Shown piece after piece: positions 35,362 through 41,896 of a stretch of 64,000 nucleotides of DNA. A program made the translations under genes and the position numbers. This DNA comes from Sedimenticola sp. (lineage in GTDB: Bacteria > Pseudomonadota > Gammaproteobacteria > Chromatiales > Chromatiaceae), in contig JALVNE010000304.1 in NCBI GenBank assembly GCA_027026755.1, forward strand, positions 19,658-83,657. Direction: 5' to 3'. Position 1 is the stretch's first letter. Each line of letters starts with the position of its first letter. Under the pieces are notes generated by a model that was not told where the DNA came from, ran no database searches, and saw only the letters and a list, made by a program, of their open reading frames with translations.

Positions 35362-36081
35362 ATGAACGATTTTTCCTCCATTCGTCCCCGTACCCCGGCC
35401 GTGGACGCGGAACTCAACCGCGAATCCTGGCGGGTGTTCCAGATCATGGCCGAGTTCGTCGAGGGCTTCGAGAAACTTAGCCGCATCCGTCCGGCGGTAA
35501 GTATCTTCGGCTCCGCGCGCACCCCGGAGGATCACCCCTGGTACCAGAAGGCGGAAGAAGTGGCCCGGCTGTTGTCCGAAGCCGGTTTTTCCGTCATCAG
35601 CGGCGGTGGCCCCGGTATCATGGAGGCGGCCAACAAAGGGGCTTATGCCGGGCCTTCCCCCAGCGTGGGGCTGAACATCGTTCTGCCCCGGGAGCAGCAT
35701 GGCAATCCCTACCAGAATGTCTCCCTGACCTACCGCCATTTTTTTGCCCGCAAAGTCATGTTCATCAAGTACGCCACGGCCTATGTGGTATTGCCCGGGG
35801 GCTTCGGCACCCTGGACGAGCTGGCGGAATGCCTGACCCTGGTGCAGACGGGCAAGGGGCGGCGCATTCCCATCATTCTGGTGGACAGCAGCTTCTGGGC
35901 AGGCTTGCTGGACTGGTTCCGCGAGACGCTGTGCAAGGCGGGCACCATCGACCCCGAGGATATGAACCTGATCCAGGTCTGCGATGAGCCAGAGGCCATC
36001 GTCCAGGGCATCTTTCATCACTACGGCGGGCGCGGATTCGAGCCTTCTGCGGCTGAACGGGAAATCCTTCTGGAGTTATAA
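35362..36081 (+). CDS. LOG-family (TIGR00730) nucleotide-monophosphate glycosidase-like protein
   Basis: A 239-residue Rossmann-like protein of the lysine decarboxylase-like/LOG superfamily. The two signature motifs are present: SGGGPGIMEAANKGA near 80-94 and PGGFGTLDEL near 146-155. The former 'lysine decarboxylase' label is wrong for this family; characterised members release ribose-5-phosphate from nucleoside monophosphates, including cytokinin nucleotides. The bacterial substrate is unclear. Its stop overlaps ATG 36081, so the downstream DUF2782 gene may be coupled to it. Confidence 0.88.
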   Translation: MNDFSSIRPRTPAVDAELNRESWRVFQIMAEFVEGFEKLSRIRPAVSIFGSARTPEDHPWYQKAEEVARLLSEAGFSVISGGGPGIMEAANKGAYAGPSPSVGLNIVLPREQHGNPYQNVSLTYRHFFARKVMFIKYATAYVVLPGGFGTLDELAECLTLVQTGKGRRIPIILVDSSFWAGLLDWFRETLCKAGTIDPEDMNLIQVCDEPEAIVQGIFHHYGGRGFEPSAAEREILLEL

Positions 36082-36113
36082 TGACTGCTCATTCGTCCTC
36101 CAGGGAGCTGCCC

Positions 36114-36422
36114 ATGAGAATTCTGATCCTTTCCGGCCTGCTGTTGTTCTGTGTGGTTTCCCTGGCGGAAGAACCCGCCCAGCAGCTTCCTCCCGGCGCC
36201 GAGGAGGAAGAAACCCTGGAGCCCGAAGTGACCATACGCCAGGAGGAGGACAGAACGGTTCATGAGTACCGGGTCAATGGCCGTCTGTACATGGTGAAGA
36301 TCGTGCCCAGGATTGGCCCGCCTTATTACCTCATGGATACCAACGGTGATGGCGAGATGGATACGCGGGAAGATGACCCCAATGGCGTGGTGCTTCCCCA
36401 GTGGATACTCTTTCGCTGGTAG
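36114..36422 (+). CDS. DUF2782 family exported protein
   Basis: A short exported protein (102 residues) with signal peptide MRILILSGLLLFCVVSLA. The mature part has an acidic segment and the DUF2782 core: VTIRQEEDRTVHEYRVNGRL, YMVKIVPRIGPPYYLMDTNG and DPNGVVLPQWILFRW at the C-terminus. ATG 36114 (behind GGGAG) gives a normal signal peptide. ATG 36081, overlapping the upstream stop behind GGAG, would add 11 residues and cannot be excluded. The function is unknown. Confidence 0.85.
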   Translation: MRILILSGLLLFCVVSLAEEPAQQLPPGAEEEETLEPEVTIRQEEDRTVHEYRVNGRLYMVKIVPRIGPPYYLMDTNGDGEMDTREDDPNGVVLPQWILFRW

Positions 36423-36428
36423 CCGACC

Positions 36429-36926
36429 ATGGTTCGCAAGCTGGAAGCCATAGCGGATGCCACCGGGCGCCTGGTGGCCTGGTTCACCCTGCTCATGGTG
36501 CTGGTCACTTTTGCCGTGGTGGTGCTGCGCTACGCCTTCAACACCGGCTGGATCGCCATGCAGGAATCCATCACCTATCTGCATGCCCTGGTGTTCATGC
36601 TGGGAGCCGCCTACACCCTGAGGCATGGCGGCCATGTGCGCGTAGACATCTTCTACCAGAAACTCAGTGAAAAAGGACGCGCCTGGGTGAACCTGCTGGG
36701 CACGGCGCTGCTGCTCTATCCCCTGATGATCTTCATCCTCTGGATCAGTTGGGATTATGTGAGTGAATCCTGGACGGTACTGGAAGGGTCGCGTGAGGCG
36801 GGGGGATTGCCGGGGGTGTTCCTGCTCAAGACCCTGCTGCTGCTCATGCCCGTGGCCATGATGCTGCAGGGGCTGGCTCTGATGCTGCGCAGCCTGGACC
36901 TGATACGGGGCAAGCGGGATGGCTGA
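36429..36926 (+). CDS. TRAP transporter small permease (DctQ-type)
   Basis: A 165-residue four-helix membrane protein of the tripartite ATP-independent periplasmic transporter family. The pattern QESITYLHALVFMLGAAYTLRHGGHVRVDIFY (about 40-71) is the family's most conserved segment. It joins the large permease in a sodium- or proton-driven importer of organic acids or similar solutes. It overlaps the next gene by 8 bases. No binding protein (DctP) gene is next to it. Confidence 0.9.
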   Translation: MVRKLEAIADATGRLVAWFTLLMVLVTFAVVVLRYAFNTGWIAMQESITYLHALVFMLGAAYTLRHGGHVRVDIFYQKLSEKGRAWVNLLGTALLLYPLMIFILWISWDYVSESWTVLEGSREAGGLPGVFLLKTLLLLMPVAMMLQGLALMLRSLDLIRGKRDG

Positions 36927-38298
36927 GTGGATGCCTTTCATCCTGTTCGGGGTGGTGGCCCTGGTGCTCATGCTGGGCTATCCCGTGGCCTTCACCCTGG
37001 GCGGGGTGTCCCTGATTTTTGCCTGGCTGGGTGAATGGCTGGAGCTGTTCGATGATGCTTTCCTGCAGGCCCTGCCCAACCGTCTCTATGGCGTGATGAC
37101 CAACGAAACCCTCATCGCTGTCCCCCTGTTCGTGTTCATGGGGGTGATGCTGGAACGCTCCAAGGTGGCGGAAAGCCTGCTGGATACCATGGCGGACCTG
37201 TTTGGCGGCCTGCGTGGCGGATTGGGGATTTCCGTGACCCTGGTGGGCATGTTGCTGGCGGCCAGCACCGGCATCGTGGGTGCCACGGTGGTGACCATGG
37301 GCCTGCTGTCCCTGCCCACCATGCTCAAGCGCCGCTACGACCCGGCAGTGGCGGCGGGCACCATTTGTGCATCCGGCACCCTGGGGCAGATCATTCCGCC
37401 CTCCATCGTGCTGGTGCTGCTCGGTGACGTGCTGTCTTCCGCTTACCAGCAGGCGCAGCTGGACATGGGAAAATGGAACCTGGAAACCGTGTCCGTGGGG
37501 GATTTGTTCGTGGGAGCGGTAATACCCGGCGTGGGACTGGTGCTGATGTACCTGCTTTACCTGCTGGGCGTGGCTGTTTTTCGCCCGCAAAAAGTCCCGC
37601 CAGCGCCCAGGAGAGAAGGAGATCAGCAATCGCTGTGGAAGCGCGTACTCACGGTGCTGATGCCGCCTTTGTTGCTCATTGTGGCTGTGCTCGGCTCCAT
37701 TCTGGCGGGCGTAGCCACGCCCACCGAGGCGGCTTCCGTGGGGGCCGTGGGGGCCATGCTGCTGGCGGCCCAGCGGCGCGAACTCAGCCTGGATTCCCTG
37801 CGCGAGGTCATGCAGTCCACAGTGCAGGTCACCAGCATGGTGTTCATGATCTTCATTGGTGCGGCGGTATTCTCCCTGGTTTTCAGGGGATTTGGCGGAG
37901 ACGACCGGGTGGACGAGTTGCTCACCAACCTGCCCGGCGGGGTGGTGGGCGCTGTTGCCGTGGTGATGCTGCTCATGTTCCTGCTGGGCTTCATCCTGGA
38001 CTTCATCGAGATCACCTTCGTGGTGGTGCCCATCGTCGGCCCCATCCTGCTGGCCATGGGCCTGGACCCTGTGTGGCTGGGCATCATGATTGCCATCAAC
38101 CTGCAGACATCCTTTCTCACCCCGCCTTTCGGTTTTGCCCTGTTCTATCTGCGGGGCGTGGCGCCTCCGGAAGTCACCACAGGCGACATTTACAGAGGTG
38201 TGATACCATTCATCTTGATACAGCTCATCATGCTCGGCCTTCTGGCATGGTGGCCCGAGCTGGCGACTTGGTTGCCGGGCGTGGTGTATGCAGAATAA
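36919..38298 (+). CDS. TRAP transporter large permease (DctM-type)
   Basis: A 459-residue, roughly 12-helix channel subunit of a TRAP importer. GYPVAFTLGGVSLIFAWLG near 15-33 and LAASTGIVGATVVTMGLLSLP near 112-132 are conserved. QIIPPSIVLVLLGDVL lies near 156-171 and LGFILDFIEITFVVVPI near 355-371. It forms the transporter with the overlapping small permease. The substrate cannot be read from the permease. The insert between helices near 215-235 (RPQKVPPAPRREGDQQS) is typical of this branch. Confidence 0.92.
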   Translation: MAEWMPFILFGVVALVLMLGYPVAFTLGGVSLIFAWLGEWLELFDDAFLQALPNRLYGVMTNETLIAVPLFVFMGVMLERSKVAESLLDTMADLFGGLRGGLGISVTLVGMLLAASTGIVGATVVTMGLLSLPTMLKRRYDPAVAAGTICASGTLGQIIPPSIVLVLLGDVLSSAYQQAQLDMGKWNLETVSVGDLFVGAVIPGVGLVLMYLLYLLGVAVFRPQKVPPAPRREGDQQSLWKRVLTVLMPPLLLIVAVLGSILAGVATPTEAASVGAVGAMLLAAQRRELSLDSLREVMQSTVQVTSMVFMIFIGAAVFSLVFRGFGGDDRVDELLTNLPGGVVGAVAVVMLLMFLLGFILDFIEITFVVVPIVGPILLAMGLDPVWLGIMIAINLQTSFLTPPFGFALFYLRGVAPPEVTTGDIYRGVIPFILIQLIMLGLLAWWPELATWLPGVVYAE

Positions 38299-38415
38299 CG
38301 GACCGTGGAGGAGTGGTCCGCATTAGCCGAACCGGTGAACCCGGTTCGGAAGGCAAGACGGTACCGCCAGGCGGATGGTTCGCAATGAATCGCCTGGTCA
38401 CTGGTCTGCCAATGC

Positions 38416-38582
38416 TTAGCAGGATGTTGAAAAAGTCCTAGCATGGACTTTTTCAACCGCGGAAGCGGAAAACGCGGTTTCTCGCTTCCTTCATTTTCAA
38501 TGGCTAACAGCCATTGATGGGTGGCACATCCTTGTGCCATACACAGTCTGGCGAAAAACGGTGTTTTTCAACAGCCTGCTAA
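38416..38582. mobile_element. 167-bp MITE-like element before the NapC gene
   Basis: A non-coding element bounded by 19-base terminal inverted repeats: TTAGCAGGATGTTGAAAAA (38416-38434) and TTTTTCAACAGCCTGCTAA (38564-38582), with one mismatch. Inside are a hairpin GTTGAAAAAGTCC/GGACTTTTTCAAC (38426-38456), an AAAACGCGGTTTC block, and a 33-bp unit at 38545-38577 related to those in gspH and gspJ. It fills most of the 321-base gap between dctM and the NapC gene; the remainder at 38306-38370 holds a GAACCGG/CCGGTTC hairpin. No transposase is present. Confidence 0.75.
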
Positions 38583-38619
38583 TGAATCAATAACTATATC
38601 TGAAAAAGGGGGGATTGCC

Positions 38620-39174
38620 GTGGCACAACGTATTAGCCTGGGTCTGGCCATAGTCATATTCATCGCGGGCGTCATTTTTACGGGCCTGTTCAACATGGGA
38701 TTGGCTTATACCAATCAGATGGAGTTCTGCACGTCTTGTCACTCCATGAAAGTCAATCTGGAAGAATACAAGGAGACGGTACATTACAAGAGTGCTTCCG
38801 GGGTGCGCGCGGTTTGCGCTGACTGTCATGTGCCCAAAGCTTTCGTTCCCAAGATGGTGGCCAAGGTGCTGGCCTACAAAGACGTGCTGCATGAGATTCT
38901 GGGCACCCTGGATACCAAGGAAAAGTATGAAGCACATCGTTGGGAAATGGCCAATGAAGTGTGGGAGAAGATGAAGTCCACGGACTCCCGGGAGTGCCGT
39001 TCCTGTCATAAATGGGATGCCATGGACCTGGCCGAGCAGGATCGCAGTGCCCGCAAACGCCATGGCCGGGCACGGGATGAAGGCAAGACCTGCATCGATT
39101 GCCACAAGGGCATCGCCCACGAAGAACCGGATGAGCCGGAAGAAGACGATGAGGAAGCAGGCCAGGAGGGCTGA
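38620..39174 (+). CDS. Tetraheme NapC/NirT-family quinol dehydrogenase cytochrome
   Basis: Membrane-anchored periplasmic cytochrome of 184 residues that passes electrons from quinols to periplasmic partners. One anchor helix (about 7-29) is followed by four CxxCH sites: CTSCH 37-41, CADCH 66-70, CRSCH 126-130 and CIDCH 158-162. The C-terminus is very acidic. This matches NapC/NirT/CymA/NrfH proteins, but no nap, nir, nrf, tor or dms reductase gene is near. GTG 38620 follows AAGGGGGG. The frame extends upstream into the MITE-like element, which I exclude. The gene is followed closely by the ankyrin gene. Confidence 0.9.
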   Translation: MAQRISLGLAIVIFIAGVIFTGLFNMGLAYTNQMEFCTSCHSMKVNLEEYKETVHYKSASGVRAVCADCHVPKAFVPKMVAKVLAYKDVLHEILGTLDTKEKYEAHRWEMANEVWEKMKSTDSRECRSCHKWDAMDLAEQDRSARKRHGRARDEGKTCIDCHKGIAHEEPDEPEEDDEEAGQEG

Positions 39175-39179
39175 CGGCA

Positions 39180-40154
39180 ATGGTCATGAATTACAGAACG
39201 AGATTGCAGATGAATATCCGGATAATTTTGGGAAGCCTGTTGCTGCTGATGTCTTTTTCCCTGTTTGCCGGCGATCCCGAGCTGGACAGGGAACTCCGGC
39301 TGGCGGCCATCGTGGATGATGTGGAGGCCATCGAGAAACTGCTGGCCAAAGGCGCGGACGTGAACAGCGCCAACAAATACGGCAAGACGGCCCTGATGAT
39401 GGCGGCGGAGAACGGTAACCTGGCAGCGACCTCGATTCTGCTAGCCCATGGCGCCGATGTGAACCGCAGGACGGTGGCGGGCTGCACGGCCCTGACCCTG
39501 GCGGCGGAGAATGATGAACCTGAGATAACAGCCTTGCTCATCGAGCGCGGCGCGGACCTGAATGCCCGTACCCGTGCTGGGACCACGGCCCTGCTGCTGG
39601 CGGCCCGTTATGGCATCGATGACATGGTGGAACAGCTCCTGTTTCGCGGCGCCAACCCCAATGACAGGGACAAGGAGGCACGCACCCCCCTGATGCTGGC
39701 GGCTGCCCATGGTCATGCCAAGACGGTGGATTTGTTGCTCAAACATGGTGCCAAGGTGAACCTGGCGGACAAGAAGGGCAAGACCGCCCTCATGTATGCC
39801 GTCGAGTCCGGTAACAACATGGACCTGGTCAAGGCGCTGGTGGAAGCAGGTGAAGATGTCAATGCCAGGTCCAAGGATGGTGCCACGCCCCTGATCTGGG
39901 CGGCAGGCAGCGGAAACGCCCAGGCCGTGGCTTATCTGCTGCAGCATGGTGCGGACATCAACGCCCAGGACAATGATGGCGCCACGGCGCTACTGGAAGC
40001 CGTGGACGTCAGAGAGCCGGAAGTGGTCAAGGAGCTGATCAGCCGGGGGGCGGATCTTTCCATCAGAAACAAGGAAGGCAAAACGGTGAAGGATATTGCC
40101 CGGGGATACCGAGACCAGCGGTGTATCAAGATACTGGAAGGTGCGAATCCCTGA
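39180..40154 (+). CDS. Exported ankyrin-repeat protein
   Basis: A 324-residue (314 from ATG 39210) protein with signal-like MNIRIILGSLLLLMSFSLFA and then about eight ankyrin repeats (for example GADVNSANKYGKTALMMAAE and GADINAQDNDGATALLEAV). Periplasmic ankyrin proteins are known to assist or protect redox enzymes, for example AnkB near catalase genes. Here the gene starts six bases after the NapC stop, so a role in the same electron-transfer module is likely. Starts at 39180, 39186 and 39210 are all possible. A shared terminator follows. Confidence 0.85.
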   Translation: MVMNYRTRLQMNIRIILGSLLLLMSFSLFAGDPELDRELRLAAIVDDVEAIEKLLAKGADVNSANKYGKTALMMAAENGNLAATSILLAHGADVNRRTVAGCTALTLAAENDEPEITALLIERGADLNARTRAGTTALLLAARYGIDDMVEQLLFRGANPNDRDKEARTPLMLAAAHGHAKTVDLLLKHGAKVNLADKKGKTALMYAVESGNNMDLVKALVEAGEDVNARSKDGATPLIWAAGSGNAQAVAYLLQHGADINAQDNDGATALLEAVDVREPEVVKELISRGADLSIRNKEGKTVKDIARGYRDQRCIKILEGANP

Positions 40155-40186
40155 GCTGCGGGGCTTCCTAGCAGCGATATCGAAAC

Positions 40187-40210
40187 AAAGCGCCCGGAAA
40201 CGGGCGCTTT
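40187..40210. terminator. Bidirectional terminator between convergent genes
   Basis: Perfect 10-base stem AAAGCGCCCG / CGGGCGCTTT with a GAAA loop. The A-rich and T-rich flanks let it end both the ankyrin transcript and the opposing diheme cytochrome transcript. Confidence 0.9.
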
Positions 40211-40237
40211 GTCATTGGAGGATGATGAACAGGGAAC

Positions 40238-41005
40238 TCAGCGGATCCTCATGGGCCGCCAGCTGCGGTCGAATCCGTCGAAATCGTGGTTTCGCCAGCC
40301 TCTGGGGGCTACGTTTTTCGGCTTCAGGCTTGCCACGTAGGAGAGTACGGCCACCTGTTCCCGCGGCGTGAAATTCTTTATCTGCTTGATCATTTTTTCA
40401 TCGCCATTGCGCCGCCTGCCATTGCGTATCCAATTGAACTGGCGCGTGAGATAGCTGTAATGCTGTCCCTGGATGCGTGGCACATGTTCTTCCGGATCGC
40501 CTTCTCCATTCTCTCCGTGACAATCAGCGCACATCTCGTCATAGATGCGCTTGCCCTCCGCCAGATGCAGGGAAAAGCCCTGTTCGTTGTTTGGCGTCAT
40601 GGGCAGGCTTGCCACATAGGCGGCCACGTCCGCGATATCCTGCGGGCCTCCCAGGGCCCGGCGCGATGAAAAGGCGCGCATGATGGGGTTGTCCCTGTTG
40701 CCCGCACGGAAATCGGCGAGCTGCTTGATGATGACGTTCTTCAGCTGTCCGGCAATCTGCGGGTAACCGCTGCCGGGAACGCCCCATCCCTCGGGACCGT
40801 GACAGGTGATACAGCTCGCCTTGTACAATTTCTTGCCGTTCTCCACGTCAGGGGTGAGCTTGATTGCTGCTTCGAATTCATCAGGGTCGGTATTCACGGC
40901 CAGGGAAGGAGCGGCAAGCCCCATGGTGACTGCTCCCGCCAACAGGCTGTAAGTGATTTTTCCCTTGCGGGAGGAAACGAATAGGTTGAGTATGCTTCTG
41001 CTCAT
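40238..41005 (-). CDS. Diheme cytochrome c4-like protein
   Basis: A periplasmic cytochrome of 255 residues with a signal-like N-terminus (helix ending GLAAPSLA near 36) and two class I heme domains. The first site is CITCH (65-69) and the second CADCH (159-163). The duplicated design with IAGQ and IQGQHYSYL segments resembles cytochrome c4, a carrier to cbb3-type oxidases or other terminal enzymes. It is transcribed toward the ankyrin gene. Its promoter lies in the long region at 41006-41896. Methionine ligands such as Met109 are likely in both domains. Confidence 0.88.
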   Translation of the reverse strand: MSRSILNLFVSSRKGKITYSLLAGAVTMGLAAPSLAVNTDPDEFEAAIKLTPDVENGKKLYKASCITCHGPEGWGVPGSGYPQIAGQLKNVIIKQLADFRAGNRDNPIMRAFSSRRALGGPQDIADVAAYVASLPMTPNNEQGFSLHLAEGKRIYDEMCADCHGENGEGDPEEHVPRIQGQHYSYLTRQFNWIRNGRRRNGDEKMIKQIKNFTPREQVAVLSYVASLKPKNVAPRGWRNHDFDGFDRSWRPMRIR

Positions 41006-41112
41006 GGCTTGTATCCTGAGTGTTCCGCTTTATTGTTGGTCAGAAAATCCGGGCACCGGCAAAGCGACCGGGTTCCATGGCTGGAATATCCGCGGAGTTA
41101 TTAATTTATTAC

Positions 41113-41293
41113 CCGGCAACCAAATATATCGTCCTCAGTCGTCCTGTCTGCGCGGGTGGCAAGGCATCTACGCGCCGTCGTGAGTCATTCTGCAGCAAGT
41201 GTTGATAACGGCGTCCACCCGCACAGACAGGGCGGCTTGTCTTGTTATCGATTTGTCAACTGCTTCAAACGGGACGACATATTTGGTTGCCGG
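41113..41293. repeat. Nested long inverted repeats
   Basis: Outer arms CCGGCAACCAAATATATCGT (from 41113, 22 bases) and the complementary stretch at 41272-41293 match at 21 of 22 positions. Inner arms CCTGTCTGCGCGGGTGG (41143-41159) and CCACCCGCACAGACAGG (41215-41231) match at 16 of 17. The arms are separated by unequal spacers, so this is not one simple hairpin. Confidence 0.8.
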
Positions 41294-41698
41294 AATAATA
41301 GTTTCGGCCGGAGAAACCTCCAGTTCCGGGACAGCCAGATCAGGTGAATGGGCTCTGCTGCACGGAATGGGGTTTGGTGTTCCGGGCCAACAGACACAGT
41401 CGGTTTTCACCTTTATCCTGGTTGTTGTTTTTCTGCTGGGATATACGATACCGCCTTCATACCCATTTTAACAACCTATAATATCCACTGGTGATTGTAT
41501 TTGACTCAAGTCATGTGCCTTCCTGCCAGGTAATATCGCCGGGCGCGAGGATATCCGCAATGGAAAATCATAATTTAATTATTATGTAATATGCTAACAT
41601 ATTGTTTTTTAAAGTATAATTTTCTTGATCTGAGAGGGGGCTGGTGCTATTCTTCAAACCATGCCTTCGCATAAGAGTTACAGATGTACCAAAGGAGG

Positions 41699-41745
41699 CG
41701 AATTTGGAGGGGGGTGCCGCCAGCGGACGGTGGCATCAAAATTCG
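41699..41745 (+). promoter_or_regulatory. Structured 5' leader of the heptaheme cytochrome gene
   Basis: CGAATTT (41699-41705) pairs with AAATTCG (41739-41745), enclosing GGTGCCGCC / GGTGGCATC (41713-41721 with 41729-41737; two G-U pairs). It lies between the TATAAT at 41615 and the ATG at 41897. A tandem CCCGATAACAG occurs at 41864-41874 and 41875-41885, just before the ribosome site AGGGGG. No known riboswitch is recognised. Confidence 0.45.
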
Positions 41746-41896
41746 ATAAACACGGGAACCTTTAGAATTATATCGTCCATCCCGACCTGCCGGCCCTGAG
41801 GGGGTTTTGATAGCGGTTCCCTGGTGAATCGTCTGTGCAGGCGGTGGAATTTCTCAGGGATCTCCCGATAACAGCCCGATAACAGGGGGTTATATT

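Larger units (their letters stand above)
41006..41896. other. 891-base divergent non-coding region with inverted repeats
   Basis: It separates two divergent cytochrome genes and holds no convincing gene. It contains nested inverted repeats (41113-41293), an A+T-rich stretch at about 41570-41630 and a structured leader (41699-41745). A 90-codon open frame at 41199-41471 overlaps the inverted repeat and lacks coding character. A -10-like TATAAT is at 41615-41620. Confidence 0.6.

Noticed and set aside
35362..36081. Lysine decarboxylase
   Set aside because: An old label for this superfamily; PGGxGT and GGGxGxM motifs indicate a LOG-type nucleotide hydrolase and no PLP-binding features are seen.
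38521..38619. N-terminal extension of the NapC frame
   Set aside because: The extra 33 codons come from the MITE-like element; GTG 38620 with AAGGGGGG gives the family-like start.
41199..41471. 90-codon frame between divergent cytochrome genes
   Set aside because: It overlaps an inverted repeat, has no ribosome site and mixed composition; treated as non-coding.
41640..41896. Known riboswitch (cyclic-di-GMP GEMM, cobalamin or similar)
   Set aside because: I could not match the conserved cores of these classes; only a generic stem structure is visible.
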